37,814 nucleotides of DNA from Paracoccaceae bacterium (GTDB lineage: Bacteria; Pseudomonadota; Alphaproteobacteria; Rhodobacterales; Rhodobacteraceae): the NCBI GenBank assembly GCA_023383015.1, contig JAHDXW010000037.1:1-37814 (forward strand). Direction: 5' to 3'. Shown here in pieces: positions 7,338-14,501 of this stretch. The stretch's first letter is position 1, and the number at the start of each line of letters is the position of its first letter. The position numbers were made by a program, and so were the translations under genes. The notes beneath the pieces are model-generated. The model did no database searches. It had not been told where the DNA came from and saw nothing but the letters and a program-made list of their open reading frames with translations.

Positions 7338-7853
7338 TCAGCCCCCGGCAAAGCCGCCGTATCGCCCCCCCGCAAACAGGAGCGGCGCCCCCGGGCGCTG
7401 GGAGAAGCGCAGGATGCGCCCGATGATGACGACATGGTCGCCGGCCGGATGGCGCGCCTCGGTCGCGCACTCGAACCGCGCCAGCGCGCCCGGCAGGAGG
7501 GGCACGCCGCGGTCGCTGCGCCGGTGCCCGACGCCTTCCCAGTCGTCGCCCGCCGCCGCGAAGCGGCGGCACAGCTCCGACTGGTCGGCCCCCAGCACAT
7601 GGACGGCGAAATCCTCCGCGTCGTGGAACGCCGCAAAGCGCCGCGAGGCCCGCGCCGGGGCCCACAGCAGCAGGGGCGGGTCCAGCGAGACCGAGGCGAA
7701 GCTGTTGGCGGTGATCCCGACCGGCCCTGCGGCGGTGGCGACGGTGACCACCGTCACCCCGGTCGCGAATCGGCCGAAGGCGTCGCGCAGGGCGCGTTGG
7801 GCGTCGGGGCCGGGGATCAGGATCTCGGTCATCGCAATCCCGCCGTCCGGCAT
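7338..7853 (-). CDS. flavin reductase family protein (FMN-binding, HpaC-like)
   Basis: The 171-residue flavin-binding split-barrel protein reduces free FMN or FAD with NAD(P)H, normally to feed a two-component monooxygenase. The recognisable blocks are DAFGRFATGVTVVTV near the N terminus, then GITANSFASVSLDPPLLLW, the usual flavin phosphate-binding region, and a C-terminal HHVVIIGRI-like strand (read here as DHVVIIGRI). The ATG at 7853 overlaps the stop of the aldo/keto reductase (TGATG) and has GAGG seven bases upstream; an inner ATG at 7832 is an alternative. No monooxygenase is visible in this operon, so its partner must be elsewhere or it acts in another way. Confidence 0.85.
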   Translation of the reverse strand: MPDGGIAMTEILIPGPDAQRALRDAFGRFATGVTVVTVATAAGPVGITANSFASVSLDPPLLLWAPARASRRFAAFHDAEDFAVHVLGADQSELCRRFAAAGDDWEGVGHRRSDRGVPLLPGALARFECATEARHPAGDHVVIIGRILRFSQRPGAPLLFAGGRYGGFAGG

Positions 7854-8746
7854 CACGCCACCTCGCTCCCGGTGGCGAGCGCAAGAAGCTCGAACCAGGT
7901 CTCGCGGTCGATCTGCACCGTCATCGCATCGGCCAGGCCGGCGATCCGCTCGGGCCGGCCGGTGCCGATGACCGGCAGGATGCCGGCAGGATGGCGCAGC
8001 AGCCAGGCCAGCGCGACCGCGGCGGCATCCACGCCCTGTTCGGCGCCGACCCTGCGCAGGGCCGCCCACAGGCCGACCGGGGCGGTGGAAAACAGCCGGC
8101 CGCCGCCGAGCGGCGACCACGCCATCGGCGGCAGCCCGCGCTCCTGCAGGAAGGCGAGCTCGCCGTTGAGAAAGCCCGCCGGCGCCATCAGCCCGAGCTC
8201 GATCTGGTTGGTGACGAGCGGCGTCTCCATCGCCGACTGCAGGAGGGCGAAGTCGTGCGGGCGGAAGTTGGACACGCCGACCGCCCGCACCTTGCCTCCG
8301 GCCACCAGGTCGTCGAGCGCCCGGCCGGTCTCCATGTGGTCCATCAGCGGGTCGGGCCGGTGCACCAGCAGCAGGTCGATCTGCTCGATCCCCATCGCCG
8401 CGAGCGAGCCGTCCACCGAGACCGCGATGTGGCCGGCGGAGGTGTCGTAGTGCTTGACCCGGCGCAGGGGAAAGCGCGGCGTCATCGCCATGACGCCGCA
8501 TTTTGTGACTATCTCCAGCCGCGCCCGCAGCCCCGCATCCTCGGCAAGCGCGGCGCCGAGCAGCGCCTGGCTCTCGTGGTCGCCATAGACATCGGCCTGG
8601 TCGATGCTGGTGATCCCGGCCGCCAGGCACGCCTCGATCTTGGCGCGCACCCGCGCGGGCGAGCGGTCGGGGTCCTCGGCGAGGCGCCACATCCCGTAGA
8701 CGATGCGCGACAGGGTCAGCCCCTCGGCGAGTTCGACGCGTTCCAT
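7853..8746 (-). CDS. aldo/keto reductase, YdhF-like
   Basis: The 297-residue NADPH-dependent reductase has a TIM-barrel fold. The catalytic tetrad can be placed at Asp49, Tyr54, Lys82 and His129. The HRPDPLMD and GVSNFRPHDFALLQS blocks match the Escherichia coli YdhF branch, and IGTGRPERI near the C terminus binds the cofactor phosphate. It probably reduces a carbonyl compound, or oxidises an alcohol, imported by the TRAP system. It is the first gene of the run leading to dctQMP. GGGGAGGGG precedes the ATG at 8746; a GTG directly before it is also possible. It faces the GntR regulator across about 270 bases. Confidence 0.9.
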   Translation of the reverse strand: MERVELAEGLTLSRIVYGMWRLAEDPDRSPARVRAKIEACLAAGITSIDQADVYGDHESQALLGAALAEDAGLRARLEIVTKCGVMAMTPRFPLRRVKHYDTSAGHIAVSVDGSLAAMGIEQIDLLLVHRPDPLMDHMETGRALDDLVAGGKVRAVGVSNFRPHDFALLQSAMETPLVTNQIELGLMAPAGFLNGELAFLQERGLPPMAWSPLGGGRLFSTAPVGLWAALRRVGAEQGVDAAAVALAWLLRHPAGILPVIGTGRPERIAGLADAMTVQIDRETWFELLALATGSEVA

Positions 8747-8857
8747 CACCGGCCCCTCCCCATGTCCTGCGGTGTCTCCGCCGCAGCAAGGGTAGCCCGA
8801 AAATGCCCGCCGGCGAATGACCGTTTCGTCCGGCCGCCGGCGCGGCCGGGCGGGCCC

Positions 8858-8889
8858 GGACGGTACCGGGGAAGTTCCCGGGGCCGTCC
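8858..8889. promoter_or_regulatory. 32-bp inverted repeat in the divergent AKR/GntR intergenic region
   Basis: Outer arms GGACGG (8858-8863) and CCGTCC (8884-8889) and inner arms CCGGG (8866-8870) and CCCGG (8877-8881) are symmetric about 8873/8874. Only two internal position pairs and the centre break the symmetry. The element lies between the divergent aldo/keto reductase and GntR genes, so it is a good candidate operator for the adjacent regulator. It could also act as a hairpin in a leader RNA. Confidence 0.45.
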
Positions 8890-8983
8890 CGCCTCACGGG
8901 CGGCAGGGGTGGCGGGCGCAGGGGTCATCGAATCGCGCGTCCATTGGCCATCTTGACGCTTGCGTAGCATCGCAGCTGGTGTA

Positions 8984-9001
8984 GATCAATGGTGGATCAA
9001 T
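8984..9001 (+). repeat. direct repeat GATCAAT, 11-bp period
   Basis: Two identical GATCAAT units (8984-8990 and 8995-9001) are separated by GGTG, giving one helical turn between them. They lie 17 bases before the GntR start, in the most AT-rich part of the divergent region. They may be tandem protein-binding sites or part of the core promoter; a TTGACG element is at 8953-8958. Confidence 0.3.
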
Positions 9002-9017
9002 TCTGCGAGTCGCTCTC

Positions 9018-9722
9018 GTGCCCCAGCCCCCCGGCGCCCTGCCGCGCTACCAGCAGATCAGCGAGACGCTGATCCGCGAGATTGCCGCCGGCCGGCTGGT
9101 GGAGGGCGAGCGGCTGCCGCCCGAACGGGCGATGGCCGCCGACCACGGCGTCGCCGTCGGCACGCTGCGCAAGGCGCTGGCCGATCTGGCCGAGCGCGGC
9201 GTCGTCGAGCGCCGGCAGGGGTCGGGCAACTACATCCGCGCCCGCGCCGAGGTCCGCTCGGTCTACTCGATGTTCCGGCTCGAGTCGCACCGCGGCGGCG
9301 GCCTGCCGACGGCCGAGGTGCTGGCGGTCGACCGGCTGGCCAAGCCCGCCGACCTGCCCGCTTTCGGCACCGCGCCCGAGGGCCACCGCATCCGCCGCCT
9401 GCGGCGCATCGGCGGCGAGGCGGTGGCGGTGGAGGAGATCTGGCTCGACGGCGCCTACGCGACGCGGCTGTCGGCGCAGGAGCTGCCGGACTCGCTCTAT
9501 CTCTTCTACCGGTTGCGCTTCGGGCTGCACATCGCCCGCGCCGAGGACCGCGTCGGCGTGGGCAGCGTGCCCGACTGGGCGCCCGCCGCCTTCGGCCTGC
9601 CGGCGGGGGCGGTCGCGGGGCATGTGGTGCGCCTCAGCTTCGCGCCCGACGGCCTCGCCGCCGAGGCCTCGCACACCTGGTTCGATCCCGCGCGCGCCGC
9701 CTATGTCGCGCGCCTTCGCTGA
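9018..9722 (+). CDS. GntR-family regulator with UTRA ligand domain (HutC type)
   Basis: The 234-residue transcription factor has an N-terminal winged helix (about 8-72; the signature runs from RYQQISETLIREIAAG through TLRKALADLAERGVVERRQGSG). A UTRA effector-binding domain (about 90-230) follows, with the usual RIRRLRRIGGEAVAVEEIWLD strand pair. It probably represses the divergent AKR-TRAP genes and the downstream dehydrogenase until a sugar-like ligand binds. The start is a GTG at 9018; the next in-frame Met would cut into the DNA-binding domain. Its stop is 22 bases before the Gfo/Idh gene, with which it is likely co-transcribed. Confidence 0.92.
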   Translation: MPQPPGALPRYQQISETLIREIAAGRLVEGERLPPERAMAADHGVAVGTLRKALADLAERGVVERRQGSGNYIRARAEVRSVYSMFRLESHRGGGLPTAEVLAVDRLAKPADLPAFGTAPEGHRIRRLRRIGGEAVAVEEIWLDGAYATRLSAQELPDSLYLFYRLRFGLHIARAEDRVGVGSVPDWAPAAFGLPAGAVAGHVVRLSFAPDGLAAEASHTWFDPARAAYVARLR

Positions 9723-9744
9723 CCACTCCAAGGGAACGGGACAC

Positions 9745-10884
9745 ATGACGGACAGGCTGCGCTACGGCGTCATCGGCTGCGGCATGATGGGGCAGGAGCA
9801 TCTTCGCAACATCGCGCTGCTGGGCGACGCCGAGGTCGCCGCGATCTTCGAGCCCGACCCCGGAATGGCCCGGGCGGCGGCCGCGCTCGCCCCGGCGGCA
9901 CGCCACTGCGCCTCGGTGGCCGAACTCCTTGCCGCCCCGGAGCTGGACTGTCTCCTCGTGGCTAGCCCCAACCACCTGCACCTGCCGCAGTTCGAGGAGA
10001 TCGCCGCGCGCCGGCCGCTGCCGCTCCTGATGGAAAAGCCGCTGTTCACCGATGCCGGACAGTCCGACCGCCTGGCCCGGCTTGCCGCAGCCTATCCGGC
10101 CCCGGTCTGGGTGGCGATGGAATACCGCTACATGCCGCCGGTGGCCGCCTTCGCCGCCGGGGCCGCCGCCGCCACCGGCGGGGTGCGGATGCTGTCGATC
10201 CGCGAGCACCGCTTCCCCTTCCTGCCCAAGGTCGGCGCCTGGAACCGCTTCAACCGGCTGACCGGCGGCACCTTCGTCGAGAAGTGCTGCCATTTCTTCG
10301 ACCTCATGCGGCTGATCCTCGCCGACGATCCGGTCCGGGTGATGGCCTCGGCCGGGCAGGCGGTGAACCACCGGGACGAGCGCTACGGCGGCGAGGCCCC
10401 CGACATCTGGGACCACGGCTATGTCATCGTCGACTTCGCCCGCGGCGCCCGGGCGATGCTCGACCTGTGCATGTTCGCCGAGGGCAGCCGCTACCAGGAG
10501 GAACTCGCCGCCATGGGCCCCGCAGGCAAGATCGAGGCCTTCGTGCCCGGTCCGACGCGCTTCTGGCCCGAGGCGCTCGGCCCCGCGCCGCTGCCCGAAC
10601 TCGTCGTCTCGCCGCGCGCCCCTCGGGGGCCACGGCGGCAGGAGGTGCCGGTGGATCCCGCGCTGCTCGCCGCGGGCGACCACAACGGCGCCACCTTCTT
10701 CCAGCACCGTCGCTTCGCCGATGTCGTCCGCGGCCGGGGAAGCGTCGAGGTGACGCTGGCGGACGGCTGGTGGGCGGTCGCGGTCGGGCTGGCCGCGCAG
10801 CGCTCGGCGGTCACCGGGCAGGCGGTCGAGCTTGCGCGCGAGGGTCTGGTCGCGCCGGCGCCGGCGGTGGCCGCGGCCTCCTGA
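9745..10884 (+). CDS. Gfo/Idh/MocA-family NAD(P)-dependent oxidoreductase
   Basis: The 379-residue enzyme probably oxidises a sugar, inositol or related polyol. The N-terminal Rossmann fold starts with GVIGCGMMG (8-16), and the family EKP motif is at 97-99 (MEKPLF). The substrate domain contains RFNRLTGGTFVEKCCHFFDLMR, in which the usual GG and downstream His are kept, and ends with HNGATFFQHRRFADVVRG. AAGGGAACGGGACAC precedes the ATG. It follows the GntR gene in the same direction, opposite the AKR and TRAP transporter genes, so all probably process the same imported compound. The identity of the substrate is open. Confidence 0.9.
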   Translation: MTDRLRYGVIGCGMMGQEHLRNIALLGDAEVAAIFEPDPGMARAAAALAPAARHCASVAELLAAPELDCLLVASPNHLHLPQFEEIAARRPLPLLMEKPLFTDAGQSDRLARLAAAYPAPVWVAMEYRYMPPVAAFAAGAAAATGGVRMLSIREHRFPFLPKVGAWNRFNRLTGGTFVEKCCHFFDLMRLILADDPVRVMASAGQAVNHRDERYGGEAPDIWDHGYVIVDFARGARAMLDLCMFAEGSRYQEELAAMGPAGKIEAFVPGPTRFWPEALGPAPLPELVVSPRAPRGPRRQEVPVDPALLAAGDHNGATFFQHRRFADVVRGRGSVEVTLADGWWAVAVGLAAQRSAVTGQAVELAREGLVAPAPAVAAAS

Positions 10885-10904
10885 CGGCCGGCGGCGCGGC
10901 GCCA

Positions 10905-11132
10905 TCAGCAGCCCCCGCCGCCGCCGCTGCCGCCGCTGCTGGGCGGGCTGGTCCCGCGCATCTGCAGGATGCCGAGGCGGCCGCGTGTGGTGTCGATCAG
11001 GATGCCCCGGGGCCCGACAGGGGCGGGCGGCAGCAGCCGCAAGGCACGCCGGCGCAGCATGGCCAGAAGCGCCGCCGCACCGCCGGACAGCGGCGCGACG
11101 TTGGCAATCAGCGGCCCGGCGGTGCCGGCCAT
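10905..11132 (-). CDS. small protein with a Gly-rich, Cys-ending tail
   Basis: This 75-residue open frame begins 11 bases after a strong ribosome site (AGGGAGG). It has a hydrophobic N-terminal half (IANVAPLSGGAAALLAMLRRR) and a central RGILIDTTRGRLGILQMRG segment. Its last dozen residues are almost all Ser and Gly and end in Cys. I do not recognise the family. The tail could be flexible or metal-binding, but one Cys is too little to say. It lies 51 bases after another small minus-strand gene, probably in one unit divergent from corA. Confidence 0.5.
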   Translation of the reverse strand: MAGTAGPLIANVAPLSGGAAALLAMLRRRALRLLPPAPVGPRGILIDTTRGRLGILQMRGTSPPSSGGSGGGGGC

Positions 11133-11183
11133 CGCATCCCTCCCTCTCCGGGGTGCCGCCGCATCACGGCCGCAATCGGGCGC

Positions 11184-11375
11184 TCAGCGGTCGCGGCCGG
11201 TATCGGCCGGCTGGCGCCGTTCGGGCCGGCCGCGGGGCAGGCCGGCGGCGCCGGGGGGCGGGCGCGGCACCCGCGGCGGGCGACGCCAGCGGTCATCGTC
11301 GCCGCCACCGCCGCGGCGGGCGAGCGCAAGCCACAGCACCGCCGCGATGATGCCGACCACGATCAGCGTCTTCAT
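11184..11375 (-). CDS. small single-pass membrane protein
   Basis: The predicted protein has 63 residues. An N-terminal hydrophobic helix (residues 3-19, TLIVVGIIAAVLWLALA) is followed by RRGGGGDDD and an Arg/Pro-rich, disordered-looking tail of about 35 residues. AGGAGG lies five bases before the ATG at 11375, the best ribosome site of this region, which is the main reason to believe the gene. It is divergent from corA with about 150 bases between. The function is unknown. Confidence 0.5.
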   Translation of the reverse strand: MKTLIVVGIIAAVLWLALARRGGGGDDDRWRRPPRVPRPPPGAAGLPRGRPERRQPADTGRDR

Positions 11376-11528
11376 CCCCACCTCCTGCGTGCGGCCCGAG
11401 GATGGCGGCGGCGGCCGCGCCGATCAAGCCCCCCGCCGGTCCGGCCGCCGCGCGCCCGCTTGCGCCCGGCGCCGGGGCGTGGCCCATGCTGGGGCGCGCG
11501 GCCTGAGCCGGCGGTGGGGGAGGGGACG

Positions 11529-12488
11529 ATGCTGCATGCCTGGACGCGCGAAGGCGAGGGGCTGGTGCGGCTCGCCCCCGGGGCGGACCTCGCGCAGGCA
11601 GTATGGATCGACCTCGCCCGGCCGGAACCCGCCGAGATCGCGGCCGTCGCCGCACTCGGCGTCGCCGTGCCGAGCCTGGCCGAGATGGAGGAGATCGAGC
11701 TTTCCAGCCGCCTCTACCGCGAGGGCGGGCACGAGGTGATGACGGCAGTCCTGCCCGGCCGGTCGGACTCAGGGACGCCGGTGGCGGGACCGGTCAGCTT
11801 CATCCTCGGACCCGCCCGGCTCGTCACCGTCCGCCACCACGCCCCGCGCCCGTTCGAGACCTTTCCCGAGCGCGCCGCCCGCACCGGCCCCGGCTGCGCC
11901 GATCCCGACCGGCTGTTCCTCGGTCTGACCGAAGAGATCGTCGGCCGGCTCGCCGACCACATCGAGGCGGTCGACCGCAGCCTCGAGGAGGTGGGCCGGC
12001 GCGTCTACCTCGACGAGGCGACCCCCGACGAGGCGGCGCTGCGCGCCGCCCTGCGCCAGATCGGGCGACAGACCGAGGCGATCGGCCGGGTGCGGCTTGC
12101 GCTCCTGACGCTGGAGCGGATGGTCGGCTTCCACGCCCAGGCGCTGGACGACCGCCGCGCCGGCCACGGGCTGCGCGGCCACGTCAAGGCCCTGACCCGC
12201 GACATCCACGCCCTCGAGGTGCACGCCGACCACCTGGCCGCCCGGGCCGACTATGCCTCCGACGCCACCCTCGGCCTTGTCAGCCTCGCCCAGGCACAGA
12301 CCACCAAGATCGTCTCGGTGGTGGCGGTGGTGTTCCTGCCGCCGACACTGATTGCCTCGGTCTACGGCATGAACTTCGCCGGCATGCCCGAACTCGGCTG
12401 GCCGTGGGGATATCCGCTCGCGCTCGGCCTGATGCTCGGCTCGGCGGTGGGCACCTGGCTGTTCTTCCGCTGGAAGCGCTGGCTCTAG
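11529..12488 (+). CDS. corA: CorA-family divalent metal transporter
   Basis: The 319-residue inner-membrane channel carries Mg2+ or a related divalent cation (CorA/ZntB superfamily). A long soluble N-terminal domain (1-255) with a coiled-coil helix is followed by two membrane segments. The selectivity signature YGMN is at 279-282 (SVYGMNFAGMPEL), and the C terminus is basic (FRWKRWL), as expected. The start at 11529 has GGGGAGGGG upstream. The stop TAG shares CTAG with the stop of the convergent DUF1045 gene. Which metal is carried, and import versus zinc efflux, cannot be decided from the sequence. Confidence 0.92.
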   Translation: MLHAWTREGEGLVRLAPGADLAQAVWIDLARPEPAEIAAVAALGVAVPSLAEMEEIELSSRLYREGGHEVMTAVLPGRSDSGTPVAGPVSFILGPARLVTVRHHAPRPFETFPERAARTGPGCADPDRLFLGLTEEIVGRLADHIEAVDRSLEEVGRRVYLDEATPDEAALRAALRQIGRQTEAIGRVRLALLTLERMVGFHAQALDDRRAGHGLRGHVKALTRDIHALEVHADHLAARADYASDATLGLVSLAQAQTTKIVSVVAVVFLPPTLIASVYGMNFAGMPELGWPWGYPLALGLMLGSAVGTWLFFRWKRWL

Positions 12489-13219
12489 CGTCCGCCGCCG
12501 GCACTGCCGCCGCCCCCGTCGCCGCCCCCGCCGCCGCCGAGCGGATACCGCGCCAGCAGGTGGAAGCGGCCGTCATCGTCCTCGCCCATCAGGCAGAGAT
12601 CGGCGATCACGAACGGTCGCGGCAGCAGCGGCCCGAGGCGGGGCGCCAGCACCGCGGCCACCGCGTCCCTCTCCGCCGGCGCCAACGGGCCGGTCAGCGT
12701 CATGTGGAAGCGGAACTCTTCCATCACGTGGGGATAGCCCCAGCGGGCCAGCAGCGCGGCCTGCGCCGGCGTCAGCCCCGCAGCCAGCCGGCGCGCCGTC
12801 TCGTCCGCATCGGCCGCGGCACGAAAGCCGTCCAGCCCCTCGACCGCCGCCGCCGCCAGCGCGCCGAGCGGCCCCTGGCCGTCCTCGGGCAGGAGCGCCA
12901 GGAAGCCTTCCAGAGGCGCCAGCCGCAGGCCCGGCAGGCGCACCGGCGCCAGCCGCGCGCACAGCTTCGCCACCGCCGCCGCCAGCGCCGCGGCAGTGGC
13001 AGAGGGGGCGAGGCGGAAGGGCGGCTTGATCGTGCCGTGAAAGCCGTAGCGGCGCGGCGCAGCGGTGATCTCGGCCAGCGGTCGCGGCAGCCCCGGCAGG
13101 TCGGGGTGGGCCGCCGGACGGCCGGCGGCCGCGTCCCAGCCAAGCCAGGCGGCGGCGAAACCGGCAAGCGGCCCGGGTGGCGGCGCGCTGTAGATGGCGT
13201 AGCGCTTGAATCCCGTCAT
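12485..13219 (-). CDS. DUF1045 2H-type phosphoesterase, phosphonate-associated
   Basis: The 244-residue protein belongs to the family listed as 'putative phosphonate metabolism protein' next to phn genes. Two His-containing motifs define the 2H fold: HGTIKPPF at 61-68 and HMTLTGPL at 172-179. These could act on cyclic phosphate or RNA-like phosphodiesters. FRRYAIYSAPPPGPL-type N-terminal residues (here FKRYAIYSAPPPGPL) are typical. An unusual tail of about 17 residues is almost entirely Gly. It is divergent from phnM with a 97-base gap. ATG 13219 is the preferred start; ATG 13231 is possible. Its biochemical role in phosphonate use is not established as far as I know. Confidence 0.88.
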   Translation of the reverse strand: MTGFKRYAIYSAPPPGPLAGFAAAWLGWDAAAGRPAAHPDLPGLPRPLAEITAAPRRYGFHGTIKPPFRLAPSATAAALAAAVAKLCARLAPVRLPGLRLAPLEGFLALLPEDGQGPLGALAAAAVEGLDGFRAAADADETARRLAAGLTPAQAALLARWGYPHVMEEFRFHMTLTGPLAPAERDAVAAVLAPRLGPLLPRPFVIADLCLMGEDDDGRFHLLARYPLGGGGGGDGGGGSAGGGR

Positions 13220-13316
13220 CCCCGGCCCCATACCGCGCAGACGCCCCGCCCGCCTGTCCGCGGGCGCGCGCCCCGCCCACCGCCTGATACCGCCGGCGCC
13301 CCGACCGAGCCAGCCC

Positions 13317-14459
13317 ATGCCCGACCTGACCCTCGCCAACGCCCGCATCGTGCTGCCCGACGGGGTCGTGCACGGCGCGGTCAGGGTGGCCGGCGGTCGC
13401 GTCGCCGGCGTCGATGCCGGCTCGGCGGTGCCGCGCGGTGCCGTCGACTGCGAGGGCGACCTCGTCTGCCCCGGGCTGGTGGAACTGCACACCGACAACC
13501 TCGAGCGCCACCTCGAGCCGCGCGCCGCGGTCGACTGGCCGCATGACGGGGCCATCCTCGCCCATGACGCCGAGCTTGCCGGGGTGGGCATCACCACCGT
13601 CTTCGACGCATTGCGGGTGGGCATGACGCCCTCGGCACCCGCGGCCGGCCCGCTGCGCGACGCCCGCGCGCTGTGCGGCGCCATCGCCGCGTTGCGTGCC
13701 GCCGGGGCGCTGCGCATCGACCACCGCCTCCACCTGCGCGCCGAGATCTGCTCGGAGACCCTTCCTGCCGATCTCGCCGCCTTCGGCCCCGCCGACGGCA
13801 TCGGCATCCTGAGCCTGATGGATCACACCCCCGGCCAGCGCCAGTTCCGCGACGTCGGCCGGCTGCGGCTCTATCTCGTCGGCCGCCGTGGAATGGCCGC
13901 GGAGGCCTTCGAGGGCCATGTCGCCTGGCTGGTCGCGCTGAGGGCCGCGCGCGGCGCGCGCCACCGCGCGGAGGCGGTGGCGGCGGCGCGGCGGCTGGGT
14001 GCGATCCTGGCCAGCCACGACGACACCACCCTCGCCGAGGTCGCCGAGTCCGCCGCTGCCGGCGCCCTGCTGGCCGAGTTCCCCACGACGCTGGCGGCGG
14101 CGCGTGCATGCCGCGCGGCCGGCATCGCGGTCATGGCCGGGGCGCCGAACCTGATCCGCGGCGCCAGCCATTCGGGCAACGTCGCCGTCGCGGCGCTGGC
14201 CGGGGAGGGGCTGGTCGACATCCTGTCGTCGGATTACGTTCCGGCGGCACTTCTGGCCGGTGCGCTGCGCCTTGCCGATCTCTGGGGCGACCTTGCGCGC
14301 GGGCTGGCGACCGTGACCGCCGCCCCCGCGGCCGCGGCGGGGCTGGCCGACCGTGGCCGGATCGCCCCCGGCGCGCGCGCCGACCTGATCCGCTTCGCCC
14401 GCGTCGCGGGCCTGCCCGTCGTCCGCGGCGTCTGGGTCCTCGGCCGCCGCGTCGCCTGA
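13317..14459 (+). CDS. phnM: PhnM: ribose 1-methylphosphonate 5-triphosphate diphosphatase
   Basis: The 380-residue amidohydrolase releases pyrophosphate from alpha-D-ribose 1-phosphonate 5-triphosphate, the step before C-P bond cleavage. Metal-binding CPGLVELHTDN contains His58 and Asp60. Other family blocks are WPHDGAILAHDAELAGVGITTVFDA, ILSLMDHTPGQRQF, ILASHDDTT and LVDILSSDYVPAALL. Its length matches the family. The C-P lyase core genes (phnGHIJ) are absent from the window, so it either serves a locus elsewhere or works with the PHP hydrolase and GNAT that follow. It is likely co-transcribed with them (41-base gap). Confidence 0.93.
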   Translation: MPDLTLANARIVLPDGVVHGAVRVAGGRVAGVDAGSAVPRGAVDCEGDLVCPGLVELHTDNLERHLEPRAAVDWPHDGAILAHDAELAGVGITTVFDALRVGMTPSAPAAGPLRDARALCGAIAALRAAGALRIDHRLHLRAEICSETLPADLAAFGPADGIGILSLMDHTPGQRQFRDVGRLRLYLVGRRGMAAEAFEGHVAWLVALRAARGARHRAEAVAAARRLGAILASHDDTTLAEVAESAAAGALLAEFPTTLAAARACRAAGIAVMAGAPNLIRGASHSGNVAVAALAGEGLVDILSSDYVPAALLAGALRLADLWGDLARGLATVTAAPAAAAGLADRGRIAPGARADLIRFARVAGLPVVRGVWVLGRRVA

Positions 14460-14501
14460 CCGCCACCCGCCGGGGCCGCCCGGCGGCAGGGAGTGCGCCC
14501 G

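Noticed and set aside
11184-13219. runs of Gly codons at several gene ends as possible recombination or slippage repeats
   Set aside because: The tracts are short, differ in sequence and are inside frames with good codon use.
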